From contig NZ_JONH01000010.1 in assembly GCF_000711795.1 (NCBI RefSeq), forward strand, positions 1 through 64,000: 64,000 nt of DNA, read 5' to 3'. Source of the stretch: Vibrio pacinii DSM 19139 (GTDB lineage Bacteria; Pseudomonadota; Gammaproteobacteria; Enterobacterales; Vibrionaceae). Below, piece by piece: positions 51,638 to 59,882 of this stretch. The first letter of the stretch is position 1, and the number at the start of each line of letters is the position of its first letter. Made by a program: the position numbers and the translations under genes. The notes beneath the pieces were generated by a model. That model was not told where the DNA came from and made no database searches. It saw only the letters and a program-made list of their open reading frames with translations.

Positions 51638-51727
51638 TGTAATAACCTAATAATTGATAAAGTCTGCAACCCCAAAATAACGCCAATACACACTGACGAT
51701 TGCCTAAAGCAAGTGAGGGGAAAAGCT
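51638..51727. other. gpt leader
   Basis: Non-coding stretch between the gpt start and the PurR-like site. A long plus-strand frame across this area overlaps gpt antisense and the permease 3' end and has no ribosome binding site or family resemblance. Confidence 0.4.
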
Positions 51728-51743
51728 ACGCAAACGATTATTT
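51728..51743. promoter_or_regulatory. PurR-like half operator upstream of gpt
   Basis: ACGCAAACGATTATTT matches the PurR 16-mer ACGCAAACGTTTGCGT at 12 of 16 positions; the left half ACGCAAACG is perfect. On the minus strand it overlaps or follows a possible -10 (TAAAAT). PurR represses purine genes when hypoxanthine or guanine binds it. The weak right half lowers certainty. Confidence 0.5.
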
Positions 51744-51787
51744 TAACGCAGCCGCTCTACAATACCAATGGCGAATTTATTTGGGAT

Positions 51788-51826
51788 AAAAAATATCGCC
51801 ATAACCATCACATGATTATGGCGATA
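51788..51826 (-). terminator. Intrinsic terminator of the purine permease gene
   Basis: Perfect 11-bp stem (51794-51804 with 51816-51826), 11-nt loop, with a T-run on the minus strand, 39 bp after the permease stop. Confidence 0.9.
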
Positions 51827-51865
51827 GTGCTCGCGAATAAGATTCGGCGTCACTACACAGCGGCG

Positions 51866-53155
51866 TTACGCCACCAAGTATTTAATGATGAATACTGCCG
51901 AGAGTACCCAAACACTGATCGACACCTGACGACCTTTACCGCTTAGCAGTTTGATTGCTGCGTAAGAGATAAAGCCAAGCGCAATACCTTCCGCAATCGA
52001 GTAAGTCAGTGGCATCAGTAAACAAGTGACCACGACAGGAGCCGCTTCTGTTAAGTCGCGCCAATCAATACTCACTAGGCCTGACATCATCAAAATGGCG
52101 ACGTAGAACAGTGCACCAGCAGTAGCATAAGCTGGAATCATTCCTGCCAATGGCGAGAAGAATAGTGCCAATAGGAATAGCACACCCACCACAACCGCAG
52201 TCAGGCCTGTGCGCCCTCCAGCAGCAACACCGGCAGTAGATTCTACATATGAAGTCGTACTTGAAGTACCTAACATAGCTCCGACAGATGTGGCGGTAGA
52301 GTCAGCCAGCAGCGCTTTACTCAAACGAGGTAATTTGCCGTCTTCTTTAATCAAATCTGCTTTTGTTGCAACACCAACTAAAGTGCCAGCCGTATCAAAC
52401 AGGTCGACAAATAGGAAAGCAAATACGACAGAAATCATACCCACTTCAAACACATCTGCGATGTTCATTTGCATCAAGGTTGGAGCAATACTTGGTGGCG
52501 TCGACATCACACCACCCCATTGAACATCACCCAGCATCAAACCTAGCGCTGTGATGATCAAAATAGCAATCATCACGCCACCACGTACGCCTCGGTATAC
52601 TAGACCAATGGTAAGGAAAAAGCCCAATGCCGCCAAGGCTGGTTGAAGACCTGTAATATGCCCAAGGCCAACCAATGTTGCTGGGTTATCCACCACAATA
52701 CCTGAGTTTTGCAAGCCGATAAACGCAAGGAAAAGACCAATACCGGCCGAGATCCCCGTACGTAATGACATCGGGATTGAGTTAATGATCCATTCGCGAA
52801 CCTTAAAGACACTCAACGCCATAAAGAGCAGGCCTGAGACAAACACCGCACCCAGTGCGACTTGCCAAGTGTGTCCCATTCCTAGCACCACTCCGTAGGT
52901 GAAGAAGGCATTTAGCCCCATACCAGGTGCCAGTGCAATTGGGTAGTTAGCAACAAATCCCATGATGAAACAGCCAATCGCTGCAGCAAGACAGGTGGCG
53001 ACAAATACCGAACCTTTGTCCATTCCAGTGTCTGCCAGCATCGCAGGGTTAACAAAGATGATATAAGCCATCGTCAGGAAGGTGGTAATACCTGCGATGA
53101 TCTCAGTTTTGACGTTGGTGCCGTGTTCACTGAGCTTGAACAGTTTTTCGAACAT
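51866..53155 (-). CDS. NCS2-family purine permease (adenine/guanine/hypoxanthine type)
   Basis: A 429-aa inner-membrane transporter of the AzgA-like NCS2 branch with 12-14 transmembrane segments. Typical blocks: EIIAGITTFLTMAYIIFVNPAML near 18-40, GLNAFFTYGVVLGMG near 78-92 and DTAGTLVGVATKADL near 255-269. The exact purine cannot be told. The start is the ATG (MFEKLFKLSEHG) with AGGA 7 nt upstream; a TTG two codons before is less likely. A PurR-like operator sits in the promoter. Confidence 0.93.
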   Translation of the reverse strand: MFEKLFKLSEHGTNVKTEIIAGITTFLTMAYIIFVNPAMLADTGMDKGSVFVATCLAAAIGCFIMGFVANYPIALAPGMGLNAFFTYGVVLGMGHTWQVALGAVFVSGLLFMALSVFKVREWIINSIPMSLRTGISAGIGLFLAFIGLQNSGIVVDNPATLVGLGHITGLQPALAALGFFLTIGLVYRGVRGGVMIAILIITALGLMLGDVQWGGVMSTPPSIAPTLMQMNIADVFEVGMISVVFAFLFVDLFDTAGTLVGVATKADLIKEDGKLPRLSKALLADSTATSVGAMLGTSSTTSYVESTAGVAAGGRTGLTAVVVGVLFLLALFFSPLAGMIPAYATAGALFYVAILMMSGLVSIDWRDLTEAAPVVVTCLLMPLTYSIAEGIALGFISYAAIKLLSGKGRQVSISVWVLSAVFIIKYLVA

Positions 53156-53176
53156 GATCAAATCCTAAAGGGTAAA

Positions 53177-53192
53177 AAGTAAACGGTTGCGT
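53177..53192. promoter_or_regulatory. PurR-like operator of the purine permease gene
   Basis: AAGTAAACGGTTGCGT agrees with the PurR consensus ACGCAAACGTTTGCGT at 13 of 16 positions. It lies about 10-25 bp downstream of the transcription start predicted from the promoter at 53208-53236, a good position for a repressor, and 21 bp before the permease ATG. Confidence 0.72.
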
Positions 53193-53207
53193 AATCGATT
53201 GGCACGA

Positions 53208-53236
53208 ATTATAAAGTCATCAAATAGTAAATTCCA
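53208..53236 (-). promoter_or_regulatory. Sigma-70 promoter of the purine permease gene
   Basis: Minus strand: -10 TATAAT (53208-53213, perfect consensus), 17-bp spacer, -35 TGGAAT (53231-53236). Start point expected near 53201, giving a leader of about 45 nt that contains the PurR-like site. Confidence 0.65.
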
Positions 53237-53511
53237 GATAGAATTATGACTCTAATCAATATTTCTATTTATAAATGAACCTTTCAAACACATAACTGCG
53301 TGATATAAATCTCATTTTTGTTTATGTTTCAGCAAGTAAAGGTGTAATTGAAGTAACTATTCAAATGATGTTTTTTTGCACTATGTTTTAAACTTTCAGC
53401 GCTGTTAACGCTCGTTCAATCAAGGCTGATAGGTGCTTATACGAATATTATTCGCACAATAAAGCCAGTTTGGAGAAACTAGCAGTAAACTGAGGGGGGG
53501 TATATCGAGAT
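53237..53511. other. AT-rich intergenic DNA between the permease promoter and the small RNA terminator
   Basis: No reading frame with a ribosome binding site, tRNA or repeat was found. A run of seven Gs at 53494-53500 lies near the small RNA terminator. The stretch may simply separate the two minus-strand units. Confidence 0.4.
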
Positions 53512-53539
53512 AAAAAAACGCCACTCAATTTGAGTGGCG
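53512..53539 (-). terminator. Intrinsic terminator of the small RNA
   Basis: Perfect 9-bp GC-rich stem (53519-53527 with 53531-53539), 3-nt loop, then seven Ts on the minus strand. It is too far from any long minus-strand gene upstream to serve anything other than the small transcript. Confidence 0.93.
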
Positions 53540-53609
53540 GTTGAATCATGTCAGCAAATAAACGCTGTAAATAAATTCCAATAATAGGGGTTGAACAAAA
53601 CTGTTCGAG

Positions 53610-53640
53610 ACAAGCTTATGGGTTAGTAACCGAAGCTTGT
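53610..53640 (-). repeat. Strong hairpin across the stop codon of the small reading frame
   Basis: ACAAGCTT (53610-53617) pairs with AAGCTTGT (53633-53640). Inside this, GGTTA (53621-53625) pairs with TAACC (53627-53631). The stop codon of the 28-codon frame lies in the inner stem, so ribosomes ending there would open the structure. This suggests interplay between translation and the RNA function. Confidence 0.7.
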
Positions 53641-53709
53641 TGGGTAAGTAAAGCTGCTGGTATAAACAGAGCTGTTTAACCAAAATGCTGCACTTGGTAA
53701 ACCTTTCAT
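53623..53709 (-). CDS. 28-aa small protein, VcdP-like candidate
   Basis: ATG to TAA reads MKGLPSAAFWLNSSVY followed by TSSFTYPTSFGY. AAGGTG lies 6 nt upstream of the ATG, a good ribosome binding site. The peptide is aromatic and rich in Ser and Thr, has one charged residue, and is not a clear membrane helix. It is too short for ordinary ORF finding. VcdP of V. cholerae (29 aa, binds citrate synthase) is the likely relative, but I cannot align it here. Confidence 0.6.
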   Translation of the reverse strand: MKGLPSAAFWLNSSVYTSSFTYPTSFGY

Positions 53710-53828
53710 AACTATCACCTTCTAAATCAATTAAAACAGATTAAATACATTGATTTCTCGGTTCCCTGGAGGCGACAAATCGGACTCATCCTTTGAGCAT
53801 TTTTTCTTCGCTATCGAAGTTGGTTACT

Positions 53829-53856
53829 AATATACCTCATGGAAATTTTATTACAA
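53829..53856 (-). promoter_or_regulatory. Promoter of the small RNA
   Basis: Minus strand: -35 TTGTAA (53851-53856), 16-bp spacer, -10 TATATT (53829-53834). Start expected near 53822. Confidence 0.65.
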
Positions 53857-53863
53857 CCATTAA

Positions 53864-53879
53864 AGTGATGAAGATCACA
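53864..53879. promoter_or_regulatory. CRP-type operator upstream of the small RNA promoter
   Basis: AGTGA-N6-TCACA matches the CRP core TGTGA-N6-TCACA at 9 of 10 positions, with A/T-rich flanks. It ends 8 bp upstream of the -35 element, centred near -50, an unusual distance for simple activation. CRP could repress or work with another factor. It is almost 300 bp from the pepD start, so the small RNA is the nearer target. Confidence 0.72.
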
Positions 53880-54173
53880 AAAAGTTCATAAACAGACTCA
53901 AACCAGACCTTTTATGTAATTTAATTACAAGAATATCAATTATTCATTGACCGTTTCGACACGACTTACGCCTATTAACCGGATTGGCTCATGATGTGAT
54001 TATCGGTTCTGTGATAATGACTCGAGATTTACTCAGTGCTTTTACTACACCCAACTCGCGGTGAATGCTATTCTGCTCTTCTCTCATCAATAGGCCATCT
54101 GCGGGTTTTTGTTCTATTTATAGACAACATTACCTCGTCATGATCTGGCATTATTATTTTTAAGGAGTCATCC
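53880..54173. other. Intergenic DNA between the small RNA promoter and pepD
   Basis: Should contain the pepD promoter. The only structured feature I see is ATTATC/GATAAT (53999-54004 with 54012-54017). AAGGAG at 54162-54167 is the pepD ribosome binding site. Confidence 0.4.
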
Positions 54174-55646
54174 GTGTCTGAATTCCATTCTGAAATTAGC
54201 AACTTATCACCCGCTTCATTATGGCAGTTTTTCGATAAGATCTGTTCTATTCCACACCCTTCAAAGCATGAAGAAGCGTTAGCGCAATACATCGTCAACT
54301 GGGCAACCGAGCAAAATCTTGACGTTCGTCGAGATCCCACTGGCAACGTGTTTATCAAAAAGCCAGCCACGCCAGGAATGGAAAATAAGAAAGCTGTCGT
54401 ACTTCAAGCCCATATCGATATGGTGCCACAGAAGAACGAAGACACCGACCATGACTTCGTTAAAGACCCAATCCAACCCTATATTGATGGTGAATGGGTA
54501 ACGGCAAAAGGCACCACACTTGGGGCAGATAACGGCATTGGCATGGCATCTTGTCTTGCAGTTCTGGCATCGAAAGAGATCAAACATGGCCCTATCGAAG
54601 TGTTGTTGACCATTGATGAAGAAGCTGGCATGACTGGCGCTTTTGGTCTTGAGGCCGGTTGGCTAGACGGTGATATTCTGCTTAACACTGACTCAGAGCA
54701 AGAAGGCGAAGTCTACATGGGCTGTGCTGGTGGTATTGATGGGAAAATGTCCTTTACAATCACACGTGAGCCATTACCTGCAGGCTTTGTGACTCGTCAG
54801 CTGATCCTTAAAGGTTTGAAAGGCGGCCACTCAGGTTGTGATATCCATACCGGTCGCGGTAATGCCAACAAATTAGTCGCACGATTTTTAGCAGGCCATG
54901 CTCAAGAGCTCGATCTGCGCTTGATCGAATTCCGAGGTGGCAGTCTACGAAACGCCATCCCACGAGAAGCCTTTGTGACGGTTGCCGTCCCTGCACAAAA
55001 CGAAGCTAAGCTGGCAGAACTCTTTGAGTTCTATACTTCGCTACTCAAATCGGAGCTTGGCAAGGTAGAGACGGACATTGTCTCTTTCAACCAAGCGCTT
55101 GAGAGCGATGATCAGGTGATTTCTATCGCGGATCAGCAACGCTTTATCGCCGCAATGAATGCCTGCCCTAACGGCGTCATTCGCATGAGTGATGAAATCG
55201 AAGGTGTCGTAGAAACGTCTTTGAATGTTGGTGTGATCACTACAGACAAGGATACGATCAACGTACTTTGCCTTGTTCGCTCATTGATTGACTCTGGTCG
55301 CCAACAAGTCGAAGGAATGCTGACTTCAGTGGCTGAACTTGCTGGCGCACAAATCGAGTTCTCGGGCGCATACCCTGGTTGGAAGCCTGATGCAGACTCG
55401 GAAATCATGGCCATTTTTCGTGATATGTATCAAGGCATCTATGGACACAAACCTAACATCATGGTCATCCATGCTGGTCTTGAATGTGGCCTATTTAAAG
55501 AGCCCTACCCAACGATGGATATGGTGTCGTTTGGCCCAACTATCAAGTTTCCTCATTCTCCGGATGAAAAAGTAAAAATTGATACTGTGTCTCTTTTCTG
55601 GGATCAGATGGTTGCCCTGCTTGAAGCCATCCCTGAAAAAGCTTAA
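54174..55646 (+). CDS. pepD: Aminoacyl-histidine dipeptidase (peptidase D)
   Basis: Zinc dipeptidase of the M20 family that hydrolyses Xaa-His dipeptides such as carnosine. The start is a GTG (reads MSEFHSEISNL) with AAGGAG 7 nt upstream; the 490 aa fit the family (E. coli 485). Metal and catalytic blocks: LQAHIDMVPQKN near residues 76-87, GADNGIGMA near 116-124, DEEAGMTGAFG near 146-156 and HAGLECGLF near 433-441. It lies beside the purine permease gene in V. cholerae too, as I recall. Confidence 0.96.
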   Translation: MSEFHSEISNLSPASLWQFFDKICSIPHPSKHEEALAQYIVNWATEQNLDVRRDPTGNVFIKKPATPGMENKKAVVLQAHIDMVPQKNEDTDHDFVKDPIQPYIDGEWVTAKGTTLGADNGIGMASCLAVLASKEIKHGPIEVLLTIDEEAGMTGAFGLEAGWLDGDILLNTDSEQEGEVYMGCAGGIDGKMSFTITREPLPAGFVTRQLILKGLKGGHSGCDIHTGRGNANKLVARFLAGHAQELDLRLIEFRGGSLRNAIPREAFVTVAVPAQNEAKLAELFEFYTSLLKSELGKVETDIVSFNQALESDDQVISIADQQRFIAAMNACPNGVIRMSDEIEGVVETSLNVGVITTDKDTINVLCLVRSLIDSGRQQVEGMLTSVAELAGAQIEFSGAYPGWKPDADSEIMAIFRDMYQGIYGHKPNIMVIHAGLECGLFKEPYPTMDMVSFGPTIKFPHSPDEKVKIDTVSLFWDQMVALLEAIPEKA

Positions 55647-55680
55647 TTCACCGTTAACTTTGACTTAGAAAATCTTATCA

Positions 55681-55709
55681 ATAAAGCCAGCGAATCTCGC
55701 TGGCTTTAT
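55681..55709 (+). terminator. Intrinsic terminator of pepD
   Basis: Perfect 13-bp stem (55681-55693 with 55697-55709), 3-nt loop; the T-run is short because the stem itself ends in TTTAT. Confidence 0.85.
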
Positions 55710-55935
55710 CGTTATCGCCCCTTCTAAGGATAAATTTTATTTGTCGTAACGGTGATTTATTTTCGTTAGTCACTGATAAATAAGGCTGATACATTCGCCG
55801 ACCTTGGAGCTTCTCAGGGGAAACCATCTTCTCCTCTTCAAGACTAGTGTGCGGTGTATTCCAATTGCTTACTGTAAAGAGTGCTATAGTCTCTTAGTAC
55901 TTCTTCCAACTTCCCAAACTGAAATTGTTACTGTG
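55710..55935. other. Promoter region of the rim operon
   Basis: TATAGT at 55885-55890 is a likely -10; the -35 is poor. Transcription from it would begin near 55897, inside the long open frame that extends upstream of rimB. That supports the internal start for rimB at 55936. Confidence 0.4.
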
Positions 55936-56379
55936 ATGAAAGAAAAAATCGTCGTTGGCTGGCGTGAAACCGTTAGCTTGCCAGAACTTGGCATTCATAA
56001 AATTAATGCAAAAATTGATACTGGGGCCAGAACTTCATGTTTGCATGCTTTCAAGGTAGAAACATTTGATAAAGACCATGCCTTGTGGGTACGCTTTTGG
56101 CTCCACCCAAATCAGCACGACACCGAAGTAGAAGTGGTATGTGAGGCTGCAGTGATTGACGAGCGTATTGTTCGCGACTCTGGTGGTCACGAAGAATCAC
56201 GTTATGTGATCACATCGATGTTTTCGATCGGAGGTCAAAGTTGGCCAATTGAGATCACGCTGACAAACCGCGAAAATATGGCCTTTCGTATGCTGTTAGG
56301 ACGCACTTCGATGCATCACCGCATCATGGTCGATCCTGTTGAATCATTTTTAATCCCTTTCGAGGAAAACAAGTCATGA
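55936..56379 (+). CDS. rimB: RimB-like ATP-dependent zinc protease family protein (retropepsin-like)
   Basis: A 147-aa protein beginning [34 protein letters not shown] near residues 22-35 has the D-T-G-A of retropepsin-like aspartic proteases, and [15 protein letters not shown] near 124-138 matches the second half. The family is PF05618, annotated as ATP-dependent zinc protease; in Pseudomonas a member (RimB) works with RimK on ribosomal protein S6. The frame is open for 44 codons upstream, but that part is not family-like. It overlaps rimK by ATGA. Confidence 0.8.
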   Translation: MKEKIVVGWRETVSLPELGIHKINAKIDTGARTSCLHAFKVETFDKDHALWVRFWLHPNQHDTEVEVVCEAAVIDERIVRDSGGHEESRYVITSMFSIGGQSWPIEITLTNRENMAFRMLLGRTSMHHRIMVDPVESFLIPFEENKS

Positions 56380-57281
56380 AAATTGGTATTCTGTCACGCA
56401 ACTCCAAGCTCTACTCAACCAAGCGCTTGATTGAAGCGGCGAAAGAACGCGGTCATGAAGTGAAAGTAATCGACGCACTACGATGCTACATGAACATCAA
56501 CTCAGATAAACCTGAGATTCACTTTAAAGGTGAAGAGCTATCTGGCTTTGATGCAGTCATTCCTCGTATCGGGGCTTCCGTTACCTTTTACGGCACGGCT
56601 GTATTACGCCAGTTTGAAATGATGGGCGTTTACCCAGTCAATGAGTCGGTGGCAATTACACGCTCACGTGACAAGTTACGTTCAATGCAGTTGCTATCAC
56701 GAAAAGGGGTCGGTATGCCGATCACCGGTTTTGCCAGCAAGCCCGATGACGTCAAAGACCTGCTCGATATGGTTGGTGGCGCGCCTGTGGTAATCAAACT
56801 TCTTGAAGGTACTCAAGGTATTGGTGTTGTCCTTGCAGAAACACGCAAAGCCGCTGAAAGTGTTGTCGAGGCCTTTATGGGTCTTAAAGCTAACATTATG
56901 GTTCAGGAATACATCAAGGAAGCTGGCGGTGCGGATATTCGTTGCTTTGTCATTGGCGACAAGGTGATAGCGGCAATGAAACGTCAAGGGGCAGAAGGTG
57001 AATTCCGCTCAAACTTGCACCGTGGTGGTAGCGCCTCTTTGGTAAAAATCACCCCAGAAGAACGTCGCACTGCGGCAGCGGCAGCCAAAATTATGGGCTT
57101 GAACGTCGCAGGTGTCGATCTACTGCGTTCTGCGCGCGGCCCATTAGTCATGGAAGTGAACTCATCTCCTGGTCTTGAAGGTATCGAGGCTGCTACTGGT
57201 AAAAATATCGCGGGAATGATTATTGAGTTCATCGAGAAGAATGCGGCAAGCAAAAGGACCAAAACTCGTGGCAAAGGCTAA
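56376..57281 (+). CDS. rimK: Ribosomal protein S6--L-glutamate ligase
   Basis: ATP-grasp enzyme that adds glutamate residues to the C terminus of ribosomal protein S6. The 301 aa match E. coli RimK (300). [22 protein letters not shown] is the start, with [11 protein letters not shown] near 146-156 and [18 protein letters not shown] near 188-205. [21 protein letters not shown] near 247-267 carries the metal-binding Glu and Asn. It lies between a protease-like gene and an aspartoacylase-like gene, all translationally coupled. Confidence 0.96.
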   Translation: MKIGILSRNSKLYSTKRLIEAAKERGHEVKVIDALRCYMNINSDKPEIHFKGEELSGFDAVIPRIGASVTFYGTAVLRQFEMMGVYPVNESVAITRSRDKLRSMQLLSRKGVGMPITGFASKPDDVKDLLDMVGGAPVVIKLLEGTQGIGVVLAETRKAAESVVEAFMGLKANIMVQEYIKEAGGADIRCFVIGDKVIAAMKRQGAEGEFRSNLHRGGSASLVKITPEERRTAAAAAKIMGLNVAGVDLLRSARGPLVMEVNSSPGLEGIEAATGKNIAGMIIEFIEKNAASKRTKTRGKG

Positions 57282-58332
57282 GAAAAATAGCGCATTTGAA
57301 TTTCTCGGCGAGTTTGTCTCGCCGGGAGAAAGAAAGGTCATTGAGTTAGAGGCGGCTAGGCTCTATACGCACTCACCGCTCTCTATCCCTGTCGAAATCA
57401 TTAATGGTCACCAAGCGGGTCCGGTCCTTATGATCAACGCGGCCATCCATGGTGACGAACTCAACGGGGTAGAAATCGTACGCCAAATGATCGACACCAT
57501 TGACCCCAGCAAGCTCAAAGGCACCTTGATCGCCGTGCCAATCGTCAACGTATTTGGCTTTATTCACAAATCTCGCTATCTCCCAGACAGACGAGATCTC
57601 AATCGTTGTTTCCCTGGCAGTGACAAAGGATCGCTTGCTTCACGCATGGCGCACACTTTTTTCTCTCAGGTTGCTAAACGGTGTGATTACATTATCGACC
57701 TGCATACGGGAGCGATTCATCGCACCAACTTGCCTCAAGTTCGTGCCGATTTAAGTAATCCAGAAACGCTGCGAATTGCTCAGGCTTTCGCAACGCCCGT
57801 GGTGATTGACTCGCCATTAAGAGAGGGCTCACTACGGAGCGAAGCTGAACGTCTCAATATACCAGTGCTGACGTATGAAGCAGGCGAAGCATTACGCTTT
57901 GAGCCCATCTGTATCAATGCTGGCTATTTAGGTGTCAAACGCGTTATGCAGGCGATTGGCATGTTACGCAAAAGCCGTAAGCGTCTGCCCACTTCGGTGA
58001 TAGCCAAATCAACCAGTTGGTTACGTGCCGAAAGTAACGGCATTTTGCGTACCGTCGTTACCCTTGGCGAAAAAGTAACACGCGGTCAGGTGTTGGCCTA
58101 TATTAGCGCCCCATTAGGACACAGTGAAATTGAGCTTAAAGCACGTAAGGGCGGGATTGTCATCGGGCAACAGACACTCCCCTTGGTCAACGAAGGAGAC
58201 GCCATTTTCCACTTGGCGTATTTTGAACAAGACGACCAAGAGGTAGAACAAGTAGTTGAAGATTTTATCGGTGAAGTTTCTGATGCCGATCTTGAGCCAC
58301 TCACAACCGGCCAAATTAATACCCCGTCATAA
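57268..58332 (+). CDS. Succinylglutamate desuccinylase/aspartoacylase-family zinc hydrolase
   Basis: A 354-aa member of the AstE/ASPA (M14-like) family. Zinc ligands are seen in [13 protein letters not shown] near residues 58-70 (His and Glu) and [13 protein letters not shown] near 140-152 (His). [12 protein letters not shown] near 106-117 is a substrate-binding block, and LTYEAGE near 196-202 probably holds the catalytic Glu. A barrel-like C-terminal domain follows. The GTG at 57268 was chosen because AGGA lies 9 nt upstream; the longest frame starts at a TTG at 57223. It overlaps rimK by 14 bp. The substrate is unknown. Confidence 0.85.
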   Translation: MAKAKKNSAFEFLGEFVSPGERKVIELEAARLYTHSPLSIPVEIINGHQAGPVLMINAAIHGDELNGVEIVRQMIDTIDPSKLKGTLIAVPIVNVFGFIHKSRYLPDRRDLNRCFPGSDKGSLASRMAHTFFSQVAKRCDYIIDLHTGAIHRTNLPQVRADLSNPETLRIAQAFATPVVIDSPLREGSLRSEAERLNIPVLTYEAGEALRFEPICINAGYLGVKRVMQAIGMLRKSRKRLPTSVIAKSTSWLRAESNGILRTVVTLGEKVTRGQVLAYISAPLGHSEIELKARKGGIVIGQQTLPLVNEGDAIFHLAYFEQDDQEVEQVVEDFIGEVSDADLEPLTTGQINTPS

Positions 58333-58338
58333 ATCATA

Positions 58339-58363
58339 TTAAGCCCGCTTATCGCGGGCTTAA
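58339..58363. terminator. Bidirectional hairpin terminator at the rim operon end
   Basis: Perfect 10-bp stem (58339-58348 with 58354-58363) with a 5-nt loop, between two convergent genes. T-runs are weak on both sides. Confidence 0.6.
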
Positions 58364-58382
58364 TCGTTATTGGGGCGCTTAA

Positions 58383-59747
58383 TTAACCAAACGAGGCCCA
58401 AATGACGGTTGCCACTAACATCGGGCAGACAAACTTGACATAAACAGGCCATAGCTTGCCAAACCAGCCCTGAGAAAATTCCGGGCAGCCTTGCTCAAGT
58501 TCTTTGACTTTGGCTTGACGGCTCCACACCCAACCACCAAACAGACAAAACAGTAGCGCCGCGAGCGGTTGTAAATACTGAGTAGCGACCATCGCCACTA
58601 AGCCAAACAGCGCAGAAAAATTATAAACAATGACGATGCTAAACAAGGCAATGATAGCGCCAAGCACCCAGCTTGTGATGCTACGTTTGGTCTCAAAGCG
58701 TTCACTGACTAATGCCACTGGACACTCCAACATCGAGATAGAAGAGGTCAATGCGGCAATCGTTAACAACAAGAAGAACACGATCGCAAACAACTGCCCT
58801 AATAAGCCTAAGCTATCAAACATCAAAGGTAGAACGGTAAACACTAACGTATCTGAGCTCAAAAGTGAGCCGTCTTGCGCATAGATCTCGACGCCACTTT
58901 GCATTGCCACAAACATCGCAGGCATCACCACTAAGCCGGCAATAAAGGCCACCGCGGTATCCACCAAGGTGACATTCATCGCCATTTTTGGCAAATTCTC
59001 TTTTTTACTGAGATAAGAGCCGTAGATCAGCATCGAACAGCCGCCGATCGTCAACGAGAAAAAGCCTTGGCCCATGGCTGCTAAGATTAGCTTACGATCC
59101 ATGACTTTCGTAAAGTCGGGGATCAAATAATGCTTTAGCCCCTCCATCGCACCATTCTGCGTCATGATGTAAACAAACAATAGCGCAAACAATACAAACA
59201 GAGCTGGCATCAAACGTGTCGACCATTTCTCGATCCCTTGTTTAACCCCACCTTGAACAATTAAGATCGTGAGCACATAAAAGATTACCGTACCGAATAA
59301 GTTGCGCTCAACGCTAAAGCCTTTAAACCAAACAGTGGCCGCTTCCATTCCCAGTACATCAGTCACAGCGCCAAACAAGAAGCATATTAGCCAGCCACCG
59401 ACAATGCTATAAAACGCCAGAACCGCACTGGGCACACTAAGACCAACCCAACCTACCGCTGCACCTAATTTTTTGCCAATAGGGTTGTTGGTAAGTGAGC
59501 GCATACTATCAACTGGGTTTGCCTGCCCATGACGACCGATGGCCATTTCCACCACCAGCATTGGAAAGGCGACAATGAGAATCATCAGTAGGTAGACAAG
59601 CAAAAATGCCCCACCACCATTGCTCGCCGCCTGAGTTGGAAAGCCCCAAATATTGCCTAAACCAACCGCAGCTCCCGCTGCCGCTAATATAAATCCAAGA
59701 CGTGAGCCAAAATGTTCACGTGTTTGAGCATTGTCACTCTGTGTCAT
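58383..59747 (-). CDS. Sodium-dependent transporter of the neurotransmitter:sodium symporter (SNF) family
   Basis: A 454-aa membrane protein with about 11-12 helices. The N-terminal signature GLGNIWGFPTQAASNGGGAF (residues 30-49) is that of LeuT-fold NSS transporters, where sodium and the substrate bind. GFFSLTIGGCSMLIYGSYL near 231-249 is the helix 6 region. Bacterial members carry amino acids such as tryptophan, tyrosine or leucine; the substrate here cannot be told. Confidence 0.92.
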   Translation of the reverse strand: MTQSDNAQTREHFGSRLGFILAAAGAAVGLGNIWGFPTQAASNGGGAFLLVYLLMILIVAFPMLVVEMAIGRHGQANPVDSMRSLTNNPIGKKLGAAVGWVGLSVPSAVLAFYSIVGGWLICFLFGAVTDVLGMEAATVWFKGFSVERNLFGTVIFYVLTILIVQGGVKQGIEKWSTRLMPALFVLFALLFVYIMTQNGAMEGLKHYLIPDFTKVMDRKLILAAMGQGFFSLTIGGCSMLIYGSYLSKKENLPKMAMNVTLVDTAVAFIAGLVVMPAMFVAMQSGVEIYAQDGSLLSSDTLVFTVLPLMFDSLGLLGQLFAIVFFLLLTIAALTSSISMLECPVALVSERFETKRSITSWVLGAIIALFSIVIVYNFSALFGLVAMVATQYLQPLAALLFCLFGGWVWSRQAKVKELEQGCPEFSQGWFGKLWPVYVKFVCPMLVATVIWASFG

Positions 59748-59882
59748 ACTACTTCAATCGCACTTACAAACTAGTTAGCTAGTACATTAAAGTAAAATGT
59801 TGTCGATAACAATAAACCTAGTGAATTCTGCAGCCTAGTTGGCTAAAGTTTAGCTTAAATGACTTGTAAATATTTTATGACA

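Larger units (their letters stand above)
53512..53822 (-). ncRNA. Predicted small RNA transcript with internal short reading frame (VcdRP-like)
   Basis: A complete minus-strand transcription unit of about 310 nt: promoter and CRP-like site at 53829-53879, leader of about 113 nt with small hairpins (for example CTTCG-ATAG-CGAAG), a 28-codon frame (53623-53709), a non-coding tail with an AACCCC segment (near 53587-53594) and an intrinsic terminator. V. cholerae has a CRP-repressed dual-function RNA, VcdRP, that represses sugar uptake by base pairing and encodes a 29-aa citrate synthase partner. As I recall it lies in this same neighbourhood beside pepD. The assignment is by architecture and memory only. 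Confidence 0.6.

Noticed and set aside
51476..51946. 156-codon plus-strand frame across the gpt-permease gap
   Set aside because: It runs antisense through gpt and the permease end, covers a PurR-like site and a terminator, and has no ribosome binding site.
53761..53820. Known riboswitch class in the small RNA leader
   Set aside because: I compared by memory with c-di-GMP, purine, glycine, TPP and SAM elements and found no match; left as an unassigned leader.
55804..55935. 44-codon N-terminal extension of the RimB-like protein
   Set aside because: The likely promoter lies inside it and the extension is not family-like.
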